Below the pieces are notes generated by a model, which worked only from the letters and a program-made list of their open reading frames with translations, was not told the DNA's origin and made no database searches. Shown piece by piece: positions 15,181-22,419 of a stretch of 64,000 nucleotides of DNA; the first letter of the stretch is position 1, and each line of letters opens with the position of its first letter. This DNA comes from a virus, in IMG/VR virus record IMGVR_UViG_3300010397_000042, positions 25,012 to 89,011 of that record, one strand, 5' to 3'. A program made the position numbers and the translations under genes.

Positions 15181-15485
15181 TATTGTCCCCTATGTCGTTT
15201 GAACCATTCACAATAGTCGTTTAGTGACATCGAACTGTAATAACTCGGTATGTGCAGCTCGACCGCGATCACGCAATCGTGATAATTCCAGTTGACGGCG
15301 CACATTTCGAGCTCATAGGTGAACGAGCGTTCGAATCCGAGAGGTCCGTCCGGTTTCTCGAATCGGAATACGATCCGGTCCCCTTCGCGTGGCACGTGAT
15401 CGACCAAATAATCACGTACCTTGTAGTTGAGATCCCGGACGTCGAGTTTCGCCTCGTCTAGGTTGGTGTGGAATGTGAGCTTCAT
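15180..15485 (-). CDS. Hypothetical protein
   Basis: 101 residues, acidic and aromatic, beta-rich (RIVFRFEKPDGPLGFERSF). ATG overlaps the upstream TAA. No family recognised. Confidence 0.65.
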   Translation of the reverse strand: MKLTFHTNLDEAKLDVRDLNYKVRDYLVDHVPREGDRIVFRFEKPDGPLGFERSFTYELEMCAVNWNYHDCVIAVELHIPSYYSSMSLNDYCEWFKRHRGQ

Positions 15486-15799
15486 TACTTGCGCATCTCC
15501 TTACTCCAGCTACAGGAATCGAGCGCATAGCTCGCGGCCATGCGTGCACGTTGGCAGGCAGCACGGTGCATTGGTCCGCCGTGGAAGATGGCTAGATCGT
15601 CTGCCGATACGCTTACGCATATGCAAACTTCGGTAGAGGTGCTAATCATTTCCACGTAGGCCGCAGGCACTGCAATTAGAACCGCATCACGGATCTCTTG
15701 TGCGGATCTCTCGGCTAGGGCGCGATCGGCGACCGTACACAATCCGTAGATCCGAACTAAACAACCGTAACGATCACGCGTCCAGGAACAGCCTTTCAT
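15485..15799 (-). CDS. Hypothetical protein with scattered cysteines
   Basis: 104 residues; mixed alpha/beta with central EVCICVSVSADDLAIF. No family recognised. Its ATG overlaps the TGA of the interrupted gene upstream. Confidence 0.6.
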   Translation of the reverse strand: MKGCSWTRDRYGCLVRIYGLCTVADRALAERSAQEIRDAVLIAVPAAYVEMISTSTEVCICVSVSADDLAIFHGGPMHRAACQRARMAASYALDSCSWSKEMRK

Positions 15800-15972
15800 T
15801 CTGCACCTACGATGTGGAAACCTTCGGCAGCAAGTTCGTTTAGGAGTGTGTCACGGTCGCGACGTCATCGGAGCGAATCGCCTGTTTCCGCGTGATAGGC
15901 CTCCCAAACGTGATTTGGAATGGCGCTTGGGGTTCGAAGCTTCTTGACGATAACGGAAGGTTTAGAGCTCAT
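15796..15972 (-). pseudogene. Small gene interrupted by an in-frame TGA
   Basis: From ATG 15972 the frame codes 35 residues (MSSKPSVIVKKLRTPSAIPN and on), hits TGA at 15865-15867, then stays open for 22 more codons (RRDRDTLLNELAAEGFHIVG...) to a TGA at 15796-15798. Both outer ends overlap neighbours by ATGA, as if the original gene spanned the whole stretch. Either a nonsense mutation, stop readthrough or a base error; the 35-residue product may still be made. Confidence 0.55.
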
Positions 15973-16223
15973 TCGGGTAGGTCCGGCGGGAATTCGCATC
16001 TCAGGATGTAATGACGTTTGATGATGAGATCGTGTTCAGTTTGGGCTTCGCTCTGCGATTGGTCGTTCTGTAGACACCCGATGTAGATGCGTTCGGCGTA
16101 GTTGTGGAGTGCTTTATAAGCATCCGAGTAATATGTGTATGGTCCGGCTTTGATCCCACCGTGATGGCCATCGGAGATCACCCAACGGCCAACCCATTCG
16201 AGGATGATGAATCGATCTCTCAC
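15969..16223 (-). CDS. Hypothetical protein, paralogue of 16468-16728
   Basis: 84 residues. Its N-terminal half (FIILEWVGRWVISDGHHGGI, then GPY) repeats the plan of the gene two places upstream (LIVAWNGDWVLPDHDHGGID, GPY). Duplicated family of unknown function. Confidence 0.65.
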   Translation of the reverse strand: MRDRFIILEWVGRWVISDGHHGGIKAGPYTYYSDAYKALHNYAERIYIGCLQNDQSQSEAQTEHDLIIKRHYILRCEFPPDLPE

Positions 16224-16471
16224 GACTGAGCCTCGACGATGCTGTTCTCGAGAGCATCCGAAACGCGGTGGAGTTGCGTCATACCCTTTTCCAGGATCTG
16301 GGTTAGCTTGGGGTTGAGGGCTGGCTTGACCTCAGTGAGGAGGGTCAAGGCGCGTTCAATGTTGCGGTGGGCTTCTTCCTCAACGTCAAGGTAATCCTTA
16401 TCGTCGGTCGTATCGTTGTCGTCGTATTCGTAGTACGACGGGACTTCCAGCTTGTAATGATCGTAACTCAT
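16220..16471 (-). CDS. Acidic helical hypothetical protein
   Basis: 83 residues from ATG at 16471, coupled to the paralogue upstream. Acidic stretch YEYDDNDTTDDKDYLDVEEE followed by two helices. The longer frame to 16585 is shadow. No family recognised. Confidence 0.65.
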   Translation of the reverse strand: MSYDHYKLEVPSYYEYDDNDTTDDKDYLDVEEEAHRNIERALTLLTEVKPALNPKLTQILEKGMTQLHRVSDALENSIVEAQS

Positions 16472-16728
16472 GGTTCCTCTTCTGGAGTGTAGGTGGGCCA
16501 ATCGAGTCGAATGATGGTGTGGTAGGCTAGGAAGATCCGTTTCTCGCGTGCTGCGAATTCGGGGGTATGTCCGTCTCGGATCCAACCTTCCTCGATCGCA
16601 CGTGCGACGGCTTGTAGGTGATCGTTAGCGGTTCCCCAATGCTGGTATGGTCCTGGATCGATTCCGCCATGGTCGTGATCGGGAAGCACCCAATCACCAT
16701 TCCAGGCCACTATGAGCCAACGAGTCAT
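16468..16728 (-). CDS. Hypothetical protein, paralogue of 15969-16223
   Basis: 86 residues; shares the DxHHGGI/DHDHGGID..GPY core with the gene at 15969-16223. ATG overlaps the stop of a membrane micropeptide gene. Confidence 0.65.
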   Translation of the reverse strand: MTRWLIVAWNGDWVLPDHDHGGIDPGPYQHWGTANDHLQAVARAIEEGWIRDGHTPEFAAREKRIFLAYHTIIRLDWPTYTPEEEP

Positions 16729-16805
16729 CGGATGAGGCCCAAGGTGAGTGCTAGTTGCAGACCGACCGAGACGAGCCAGCTGAGGTAGGCGAGCACGTTA
16801 CGCAT
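16725..16805 (-). CDS. Membrane micropeptide, 26 residues
   Basis: ATG at 16805 with GAGGAGGAC ahead, TGA at 16725-16727 overlapping the next ATG. Begins MRNVLAYLSWLVSVGL; one hydrophobic helix. Its start resembles MRTLLAYVGF of the micropeptide at 22420-22479. Confidence 0.65.
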   Translation of the reverse strand: MRNVLAYLSWLVSVGLQLALTLGLIR

Positions 16806-17259
16806 TGCTGTCCTCCTCATTCGCGAGATGTACGTACCATGCGTTCAAAATGACCCCGGCAACTTGCTCGATCGCACATACCTGAATTATTTGAATGTGA
16901 TCCGTAATGTGCGAGCCCGTAGGTGTTTTGGATGGCTCGTAATATCCACTAGCGTTGTCTTCCGCATCGGTAAATAGCGGTGTACGGTGCATGTCGAGGC
17001 CCCACTGCCAGAGATCGTGGGAGTCAATGTCCTTCCGCGTTTCGGCGTAGCCTTGTAGATCGTCGATCACTTCTAGATCCCCTTCGTCAATTGCCTCGCA
17101 TGCGGCCTGGCATTCCGAGTAGATCCAATTTTGGGGTAGCGCACCATCATGGGCGTCTAGAACGGCTTTCATGAGCCAATCGGGACGATTGACCGTCAAG
17201 CCCCAGTAGAATTCCCCGTTACCCTTCGAGTGCTTCATCCAGAAATTTGCGAGCTTCAT
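16798..17259 (-). CDS. Hypothetical protein
   Basis: 153 residues from ATG at 17259 (MKLANFWMKHSK), right after a hairpin whose last arm contains the likely ribosome site TTTAGGTG. Acidic, mixed alpha/beta. No family recognised. GTG 17265 in frame is the less likely start. Confidence 0.65.
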   Translation of the reverse strand: MKLANFWMKHSKGNGEFYWGLTVNRPDWLMKAVLDAHDGALPQNWIYSECQAACEAIDEGDLEVIDDLQGYAETRKDIDSHDLWQWGLDMHRTPLFTDAEDNASGYYEPSKTPTGSHITDHIQIIQVCAIEQVAGVILNAWYVHLANEEDSNA

Positions 17260-17262
17260 GAT

Positions 17263-17301
17263 CACCTAAAGCCCGCATCCCACGTGGGAGCGAGCTAGGT
17301 G
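17263..17301 (-). promoter_or_regulatory. Start-proximal hairpin (element copy 1)
   Basis: Imperfect stem CACCTA.../...TAGGTG enclosing the perfect palindrome TCCCACGTGGGA. It ends 3 bases before the start codon and includes the ribosome site. Similar elements precede the starts at 20602 and 22213. Confidence 0.55.
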
Positions 17302-17305
17302 ATAC

Positions 17306-17536
17306 TTAGCGCCAGCTTGATTCTTGCGCGCCTTCAATACGACTGAGGTTTACGCAAACCTCCCAATCGTCACTAGGTTCGCGTGCCAACAACAGATCAC
17401 CGATCCCGTATCGGTTCGGTAACTCACGCACTACGAACCACTCTCCTTCGAATCCGTCCGGACCGAAGCGACCCGATCCGTTGTAGCGAGACAGGACAGT
17501 GACCTTCAAGCCCTTTTCGTATCGTTCCGTCTTCAT
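17306..17536 (-). CDS. Hypothetical protein
   Basis: 76 residues, beta-rich (KGLKVTVLSRYNGSGRFG), possibly SH3-like. Its ATG lies 6 bases after a TATAGT -10 box, so the transcript should be leaderless. No family recognised. Confidence 0.65.
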   Translation of the reverse strand: MKTERYEKGLKVTVLSRYNGSGRFGPDGFEGEWFVVRELPNRYGIGDLLLAREPSDDWEVCVNLSRIEGAQESSWR

Positions 17537-17542
17537 ACCTAG

Positions 17543-17571
17543 ACTATAGCTCGGACCTCAGAGTCTGTCAA
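17543..17571 (-). promoter_or_regulatory. Leaderless-type promoter with operator core
   Basis: Leftward TTGACA, 17-base spacer starting GACTCTGAGG, TATAGT. ATG 17536 follows after 6 bases. The -35 overlaps the RadC-like gene's TGA. Confidence 0.8.
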
Positions 17572-18038
17572 CCGAGACACGAACGAAATTTCATTTTTTC
17601 TGCAGTGACCACCAAGTGGTCAAGCATCGGGAGGCCCACGAGGTTAGCTGCAATGCCGATCGCGGCGGTGGTTTCGAGATCCTGGCGTGATGGTGTGGGA
17701 TCGTTGTTGGGGTGGTTGTGGATGAGAACGAACGCATCCGCGTGACCGATGAGAACAGCACGCAAGATATCCGGCACTTTCAGACTCGCCGAATGCGCTC
17801 CACCTTGGGAGAGCGTTGTAATGTTCGTGATGTCACCTCCCGAGTTGATGAGGATCGCGATCATGTATTCGATCGGCATGTGGCCAATGAGCTTGTGTCC
17901 GATGAGTGCAGCCTGAGCCGGATCGGAACACCTATCGATAGGGAGCGAAATGGTCTTCTCTTTGACCATTCGCAGGCCGACTTGCTTGATCTTGTACGAT
18001 TTCGTGCCAGCCAAAGATCCAACGTATTGGGAGTTCAT
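17568..18038 (-). CDS. RadC-like JAB-domain protein
   Basis: 156 residues. The JAB/MPN metal motif is complete: H107-x-H109 (HNHPNNDPTPSRQD), Ser117, Asp120, with Glu57 as upstream acid. RadC/JAB proteins are probable metallo-hydrolases; despite its name, RadC's repair role is doubtful, and phage homologues are linked to counter-defence or DNA metabolism in some cases. Start could also be at an internal Met near residue 24. Confidence 0.82.
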   Translation of the reverse strand: MNSQYVGSLAGTKSYKIKQVGLRMVKEKTISLPIDRCSDPAQAALIGHKLIGHMPIEYMIAILINSGGDITNITTLSQGGAHSASLKVPDILRAVLIGHADAFVLIHNHPNNDPTPSRQDLETTAAIGIAANLVGLPMLDHLVVTAEKMKFRSCLG

Positions 18039-18156
18039 GTGTGTCTGATACCTCGTGGAAAACGCCAGCGTGTGGCCATTGTTCGATTAGAACGAATCGT
18101 GATTGCGGTGGGAAATTGTAGTGGTCGTGATTGAGCCTAAAGTGTGAGTGTGACAT
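17932..18156 (-). CDS. Possible small protein overlapping the RadC-like gene
   Basis: 74-residue frame from ATG 18156, adjoining the stop of the ParB-like gene. The first 39 residues (rich in His, Phe, Trp) fill an otherwise empty 98-base gap; the rest overlaps the RadC-like gene in another frame. May be real or a remnant. Confidence 0.35.
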   Translation of the reverse strand: MSHSHFRLNHDHYNFPPQSRFVLIEQWPHAGVFHEVSDTHELPIRWIFGWHEIVQDQASRPANGQREDHFAPYR

Positions 18157-18445
18157 GTTGGGTGGAAACTACCTTCCCAGATCTAGAGTATTCGCGCACG
18201 ATGGCTGATATCTGAGTGTCGCCACGTTCGCGGGCAACGGTTAGACGATGTCTGCCGTCGGTCAAGATCGGCGCTTTGCCGGGCCACACTTCGACTACGA
18301 TCGGGCGCATGGCTTTCCCGGATGCTCGTTCCCCTCGCACGATATCCAGGCTTTCTGGACGCATTCCCGAGTAGTCGATAGTTACCTCACGAATAGATGT
18401 CACCCGTGATTGTGGTGTGCTCGCGCTCGATCCTCTGCCGCCCAT
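18137..18445 (-). CDS. ParB/sulfiredoxin-like domain protein
   Basis: 102 residues from ATG at 18445 (MGGRGSSAS), with GAGAGG 7 bases before. The core RPIVVEVWPGKAPILTDGRHRLTVARERG matches the ParB N-terminal/sulfiredoxin fold, with the DGRHR turn that in ParB binds CTP. No ParB HTH follows, so a partition role is unlikely; small phage versions may be nucleotide-binding enzymes. Confidence 0.65.
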   Translation of the reverse strand: MGGRGSSASTPQSRVTSIREVTIDYSGMRPESLDIVRGERASGKAMRPIVVEVWPGKAPILTDGRHRLTVARERGDTQISAIVREYSRSGKVVSTQHVTLTL

Positions 18446-19070
18446 GATGTAACCTCTCAACGTGTAGTGATGGGTAATACGTAACGTGTGGTGCTAGCCA
18501 TTCGGGTAGCTTGCCCCCAATGCATACGATGCGTGTGGGGTGGAGTGCTGCGCGCATTGCCTCGAAACCCTCGCGATACTCGACAGGGTTGCGGCTCGCG
18601 CCATAGGCGGAAATCGCGATCGTGGAGTCTTGTGGGAGCCCTAGAAAGCAGTATTTCCAGCTTTCAGGATCCGCCCACGAGACCGAAGGGATAACGTGGG
18701 CTCCACGTACCTGTAATGCACGCGCGAGCCAACGTGAGCGGAATACCTGCCATTGCTTCGCAGCTAGAGGCCATTCCGGATAGATCGAAAAATCTGGACT
18801 GCAGATAATACGATCGTTGATCTTATATCGATCGGGAGAGCGCCAAAGTGGCTCGAATCGATAATCATCTGTAAAACAGTGGATGCCCTCGAGAGGAGTA
18901 GCGCGCTTTCGGTCGGGCCAAGCATGCCAACGATTTGGGAGTGTATCATCGTACCTCAAAACGTAGGGGATACCTAATAGATTGTCGCTCGCGTAGTATT
19001 CGCGTAGGTTTAGCGGATCGAAGCGCGCGGTACGTTGGTCAGTATTGATTCTGCGAAGCGGATTAGTCAT
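18387..19070 (-). CDS. DUF4417-like protein
   Basis: 227 residues from ATG at 19070 (MTNPLRRINT). The central part (LLGIPYVLRYDD, IICSPDFSIYPEWPLAAKQW, VIPSVSWADPESWKYCFLGL, IVCIGGKLPEW) fits the DUF4417 family carried by phages and mobile elements, whose activity is unknown. It overlaps the ParB-like gene by 59 bases. Confidence 0.7.
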   Translation of the reverse strand: MTNPLRRINTDQRTARFDPLNLREYYASDNLLGIPYVLRYDDTLPNRWHAWPDRKRATPLEGIHCFTDDYRFEPLWRSPDRYKINDRIICSPDFSIYPEWPLAAKQWQVFRSRWLARALQVRGAHVIPSVSWADPESWKYCFLGLPQDSTIAISAYGASRNPVEYREGFEAMRAALHPTRIVCIGGKLPEWLAPHVTYYPSLHVERLHHGRQRIEREHTTITGDIYS

Positions 19071-19269
19071 CGGGTTGCCCCGTTCGGTAGCAGCCATCGA
19101 GTGTGCAACCCTCGTGACGTGCTTCCAACGCGTGCTCTTCGCAGGCGTACCATTCGGGGTAGTGACGTTGGGAGATCTCAGCTACGGCAGGCTTACCGCA
19201 CGGCACGTAGGTGACGTGGGAACCGCAGTCTTCGTAGGGATCGGTTAGGTTGCGTTGACATGTGTTCAT
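19063..19269 (-). CDS. Small Cys/His-rich protein
   Basis: 68 residues with eight Cys and several His (CGSHVTYVPCGK, YACEEHALEARHEGC), likely zinc-binding. Coupled to neighbours at both ends. Confidence 0.6.
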   Translation of the reverse strand: MNTCQRNLTDPYEDCGSHVTYVPCGKPAVAEISQRHYPEWYACEEHALEARHEGCTLDGCYRTGQPDD

Positions 19270-19568
19270 GATTCCTCTATCAAATCAGCCCAATCGATTC
19301 CTTCGTGGATCAGTTGGGCCGTTTGGGGTTCAAGAATAGTGATCGCATCGAGTAGCAGACCGATAGGACCGCGCGAGTCGACCTTGTGACCACTATATAA
19401 CCATACGATCTTGAGAAGAGTTTGCACCGCGTCATACCGAATCGATGCATTAGTTATTAGTTCGGTCTCGGTCGCCTTCACACGCGCTGCTAACTCGCGT
19501 ACCGCTTTCCTACGATCCACGTCACTAAAGGCGTGGACCATGCATAAAACTTCGTCCGATAGACTCAT
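19266..19568 (-). CDS. Hypothetical helical protein
   Basis: 100 residues, mainly amphipathic helices. Lies between the VWA-like gene and the Cys-rich gene in one coupled chain. No family recognised. Confidence 0.6.
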   Translation of the reverse strand: MSLSDEVLCMVHAFSDVDRRKAVRELAARVKATETELITNASIRYDAVQTLLKIVWLYSGHKVDSRGPIGLLLDAITILEPQTAQLIHEGIDWADLIEES

Positions 19569-20362
19569 GATGCCGCCTTTACTTGGTTGATACGTTCGGC
19601 GATCCAGCGCGTTGGTTCCTTTACGATCGTGTCCGTGAGGTAGACCTCAGGGACGAGCACGTCGGTTGGGAGCATTTCGGTAACCTTGCGTAGGTAGTTG
19701 CGATATTGCTCGGTACCCATCGCGTGATATGAACGAGGCCATGCGCCATAGAAGCCGTATTTCTCAGCGTGGCCGTAGCAGACGTTGCGGGAGAATGACG
19801 GATGTGCGAGCGCGAATGCGGCCGACGAGATGTCCAAGGGTTTGGACTCGACGCGGATAACCTGAAACAGATCCCCGTCATCTCCGCCATTGGTGCAGCA
19901 CATGAGGAACAGATCAACGCCTACTTGGTTGCGCTGGAGCTGTTCCAGGAATCCGAGGATCGTGATCCCGCGCTTCAGCATGACGGATGCGTCGATGCCA
20001 GCTGAGCACGTCATGTCCACGTAGACCGAGACGTGACGTGTGACTTGCTCGGTTCGCTTGCGCTGGCGCATGCACATGGGATTACCCGCGAGGTATGCAG
20101 GCACGCATACGCGCGAGCCGGCGACCGAGGGCATGAACGCGAGCTTCAGAGTCTCGTCACATTCGATGTCCAAGTTTTCGAGGGCTTTCATTGCTTTCGA
20201 GGCGATTTCGATGTCACCCGAAAGGGCGCGCTTACGTGCCTCAGGACCTCGCACATTGAGATCCCACTGAGTGCTAGAACAGCCCTCGATTTGGTCCCAC
20301 GTGCTGCTTTTCTTGCTGGCTTCGAGAAATTCGGCGACGGAATCGAAACGGAGGATCGTCAT
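19565..20362 (-). CDS. Putative VWA-like partner of the AAA+ ATPase
   Basis: 265 residues. The segment HVSVYVDMTCSAGID contains D-x-T-x-S, a variant of the metal-ion-dependent adhesion site of VWA domains, after a beta strand as expected. MoxR-type AAA+ ATPases are commonly encoded beside VWA proteins (CobS/CobT-like pairs), and this gene lies just downstream of one. The assignment rests on motif plus context. Start codon 6 bases after a -10 box: leaderless. Confidence 0.5.
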   Translation of the reverse strand: MTILRFDSVAEFLEASKKSSTWDQIEGCSSTQWDLNVRGPEARKRALSGDIEIASKAMKALENLDIECDETLKLAFMPSVAGSRVCVPAYLAGNPMCMRQRKRTEQVTRHVSVYVDMTCSAGIDASVMLKRGITILGFLEQLQRNQVGVDLFLMCCTNGGDDGDLFQVIRVESKPLDISSAAFALAHPSFSRNVCYGHAEKYGFYGAWPRSYHAMGTEQYRNYLRKVTEMLPTDVLVPEVYLTDTIVKEPTRWIAERINQVKAAS

Positions 20363-20365
20363 GGT

Positions 20366-20602
20366 TTAGGTGTAGCTCGATTCTGAGAGTATGTCAAACG
20401 GTTTTTTGAGAGCGCGCGCCATATCTCGCGCTTCCCACCGTGTGCCGTAGTACCAGAACGATGGGGCCTCCATTTGCGACGATTGCCACTGCACGCACCA
20501 TGCATGCTTGCCGCGTTCGATGTAGCTGCGGTGCGTACGGCTATCCGTGAGAAGGATCCCCCAATGGGATCGTGGATTGATCTTGCGAACAATAGCTTTC
20601 AT
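20366..20602 (-). CDS. Small hypothetical protein containing a promoter in its 3' end
   Basis: 78 residues, basic with several Trp and Tyr. The C-terminal codons (KKPFDILSESSYT) read through the TTGACA-17-TACACC promoter of the VWA-like gene, so gene end and promoter are merged. A second frame (20359-20592) is the shadow. Confidence 0.55.
   Translation of the reverse strand: MKAIVRKINPRSHWGILLTDSRTHRSYIERGKHAWCVQWQSSQMEAPSFWYYGTRWEARDMARALKKPFDILSESSYT
20369..20397 (-). promoter_or_regulatory. Leaderless-type promoter with operator core
   Basis: Leftward TTGACA, 17-base spacer starting TACTCTCAGA, TACACC. ATG 20362 follows after 6 bases. Confidence 0.7.
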
Positions 20603-20604
20603 GA

Positions 20605-20645
20605 TCGCCGAAAGCCCGCGATCCGTTAGGATGCAAGCTAGGGCG
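20605..20645 (-). promoter_or_regulatory. Start-proximal hairpin (element copy 2)
   Basis: Small stem GATCC-gtta-GGAT within a GCCC...GGGC frame, followed by GGGCTTTCGGCGATC and ATG 20602. Resembles GGGCTTTAGGTGATC before ATG 17259. A degraded core (CGACACACTCGGA) lies upstream near 20650-20663. Confidence 0.4.
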
Positions 20646-20664
20646 ATAATATCCGAGTGTGTCG

Positions 20665-21726
20665 TTATGCTGCGCTCTTCACGCTATCCCATTGTTCGGG
20701 AGTCATGGCGCTGGCCATGGTCATCTCCTCAACCGTGCTTTGATCCAGACCTTGGGACAGCAGGTCCGCGCCATCGAACGATGCACGTGGTGTAACGAGC
20801 ACGCGCAACCCCTTGGACATAACAGCCTTGCGGATCGCCTGCACACGCTTAGTCCACGTCATGTTGGGCGCAACAGCCAATTCCAGATCCAGATCGTACG
20901 GCCACGCGACGCGAACGAACCGATCCAGAAACGCGCCGTCCAGCTTGTTTCGGCCCACGTACTCATGGGTAGCGCCATGCCCCCATGTGTTGGCCGCAGC
21001 GATGATCACGCAATCGGGGTGACGCGTAACCATACCATCGGGGAAGGCTGCTACGCCGTTTGCCAAGAGGGCATTGAACGCAACGAGCGCGGTGGGATCG
21101 GATCCGTCGACCTCATCCCACAAGAACACCCCACCATGTTCGTATGCCTCACGCAACATGGTGCGCTTATAGTTCCCGTTCGCGTCAATGAAGCCTAGGA
21201 GAGCGTAGGGATCCGAGACTGCACCCGTGTAGTAGAATTTCAAGCCGAGGGCTTTCGCCACGTTCTCAGCAGCGGTGGTCTTGCCCGATCCTGCAGGACC
21301 TGCAACCCATGCGTTACGCTTGCGCGTGTTGCAAGCGGCGAGCAAGCGGGGAAAATGCTTGTGCTGTAGGCCTACGTCGATCGTGCTCAGATCCGGCCGA
21401 ACCACGTTGATCGTGACGGCCTTGATCGAGCTCATGGCTTGCTGGATTGACTCCAGATCAAGCCGTTCCTCGATCATGGGGTAGAGTACTTCTGCGAGGC
21501 TTTCGAGCGCGTTGGAGTGAGCCTTGGGCGTTTCGGTAGATGAGGTATTGACCTGCATGTTCTCGGACGTTTCACCGCCCCATTTCCCCCTGCGGGTCCA
21601 CGAAATCATATCGCCCGCGTGAATGCGATCCGAGCACAAGTCGCACGGACCATCAAACTTTGCAGGAAACGCGCGCTTGACTGATTTGCCGTTCTTTTCT
21701 TCCCAGCACTTGGCATGAAATGGCAT
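20665..21726 (-). CDS. MoxR/CobS-like AAA+ ATPase with N-terminal zinc motif
   Basis: 353 residues. An N-terminal CDLCSDRIHAGD metal-binding stretch (about 28-39) precedes a AAA+ domain with Walker A GPAGSGKT (143-150), Walker B FLWDEVD (about 201-207), sensor-1 IIAAANTWG and an arginine-finger LDGAFLDRF segment. Dynein-related/MoxR ATPases remodel partner proteins, typically with a VWA protein; a VWA-like gene sits two genes downstream. AGGAGAGA precedes ATG 21726. Confidence 0.85.
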   Translation of the reverse strand: MPFHAKCWEEKNGKSVKRAFPAKFDGPCDLCSDRIHAGDMISWTRRGKWGGETSENMQVNTSSTETPKAHSNALESLAEVLYPMIEERLDLESIQQAMSSIKAVTINVVRPDLSTIDVGLQHKHFPRLLAACNTRKRNAWVAGPAGSGKTTAAENVAKALGLKFYYTGAVSDPYALLGFIDANGNYKRTMLREAYEHGGVFLWDEVDGSDPTALVAFNALLANGVAAFPDGMVTRHPDCVIIAAANTWGHGATHEYVGRNKLDGAFLDRFVRVAWPYDLDLELAVAPNMTWTKRVQAIRKAVMSKGLRVLVTPRASFDGADLLSQGLDQSTVEEMTMASAMTPEQWDSVKSAA

Positions 21727-21768
21727 GGTCTCTCTCCTGTTTTACGTCTGTTCCGACGCTCGTGATTA

Positions 21769-21797
21769 TGTGTAGCGCGAATCTAAGAGTCTGTCAA
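21769..21797 (-). promoter_or_regulatory. Promoter with operator core, leadered
   Basis: Leftward TTGACA, 17-base spacer starting GACTCTTAGA, TACACA. The next start (21726) is 42 bases away with a normal ribosome site, so this is one of the few units that is not leaderless. Confidence 0.7.
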
Positions 21798-21848
21798 TCA
21801 ATTATCTATCGATCGAGGTTACACGTGGGTGCGCGTGTTTCCCTACAT

Positions 21849-21992
21849 TTATTTCACTTGAATCGAACAACACCAACCTGGTTGCCAGCGCCAGTGTGTC
21901 CCGCATACTGGACACGTCCAATTCGGTCCTTTGCGCTTGGTCGTGCAGACATCACACCAACAATCAATCCCGTGTTTGGTTTTACTCATCAT
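21849..21992 (-). CDS. Small zinc-ribbon protein, 47 residues
   Basis: ATG at 21992 overlaps the upstream TGA, with AAAGGA 6 bases before; stop TAA 21849-21851. C-x-C-x2-C and CPVCG give a zinc ribbon (CWCDVC ... TCPVCGTHW). Beyond the stop there is only about 50 bases before the next promoter. Confidence 0.7.
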   Translation of the reverse strand: MMSKTKHGIDCWCDVCTTKRKGPNWTCPVCGTHWRWQPGWCCSIQVK

Positions 21993-22213
21993 GTGCGTTC
22001 CTTTCGGATCACTAGCGAGCCATCGAGTGTCGCGTAGGCGACTCCACGGCAGATCCCGGTCACGTATGGCACGTCACATTTGGCGCCTTGCCAATACACG
22101 TTGCCGTCGATTTGACCTCGAACGTCATCCGTTGAGATCATGCGAATCGCTTGGATCGCTAGATCCATATTGGATAGTTCCGCAAACGACCAAATCAGCG
22201 TGCCTTTACTCAT
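21989..22213 (-). CDS. Small hypothetical protein
   Basis: 74 residues, alpha/beta. Starts MSKGTLIWSFAELS directly after a perfect 13-bp hairpin. No family recognised. Confidence 0.6.
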   Translation of the reverse strand: MSKGTLIWSFAELSNMDLAIQAIRMISTDDVRGQIDGNVYWQGAKCDVPYVTGICRGVAYATLDGSLVIRKERT

Positions 22214-22216
22214 GAC

Positions 22217-22256
22217 GCCCTAAGCCTCGATCCAACGTGGGACCGAGGCTTAGGGC
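22217..22256 (-). promoter_or_regulatory. Start-proximal hairpin (element copy 3)
   Basis: Perfect 13-bp stem (22217-22229 with 22244-22256, GCCCTAAGCCTCG and its complement) and a 14-base loop containing TCCCACGTTGGA, very like the palindrome in copy 1. Ends 3 bases before ATG 22213. No T-run follows, so it is not a plain terminator. Confidence 0.65.
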
Positions 22257-22262
22257 ATGAAT

Positions 22263-22276
22263 CTCTGAGTCTATCA
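22263..22276 (-). promoter_or_regulatory. Extended -10/operator-like element
   Basis: Leftward TGATAGACTCAGAG: TGn-extended -10 TAGACT fused to a core variant. It contains the TGA stop of the gene upstream and lies just before the 13-bp hairpin. Confidence 0.4.
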
Positions 22277-22408
22277 CTCTAGGATGTAGCGAGCTCGACG
22301 TGTGAGCGGTGGACGAGCGATCATGCCGCGGCTCAGCTCAGCGCGAGCACGTGCGATGATGTTGTAAACGGTCGTGAGATCAACGAGGATTTGCTTACTT
22401 GGGTGCAT
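22274..22408 (-). CDS. Small basic protein, 44 residues
   Basis: ATG 22408 with AAGGAGG 6 bases ahead; TGA at 22274-22276. Begins MHPSKQILVDLTTVYNIIAR and has eight Arg. Lies between a micropeptide gene and the hairpin. No family recognised. Confidence 0.65.
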   Translation of the reverse strand: MHPSKQILVDLTTVYNIIARARAELSRGMIARPPLTRRARYILE

Positions 22409-22419
22409 GTGGGCCTCCT

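Noticed and set aside
15845-15873. Promoter-like GTGACACACTCCTAA inside the interrupted gene
   Set aside because: The core has a change and there is no -10 at 16-18 bases; likely coincidental.
18137-18445. Plasmid-type ParB partition protein
   Set aside because: Only the N-terminal fold is present; no HTH, no ParA and no parS-like repeats nearby.
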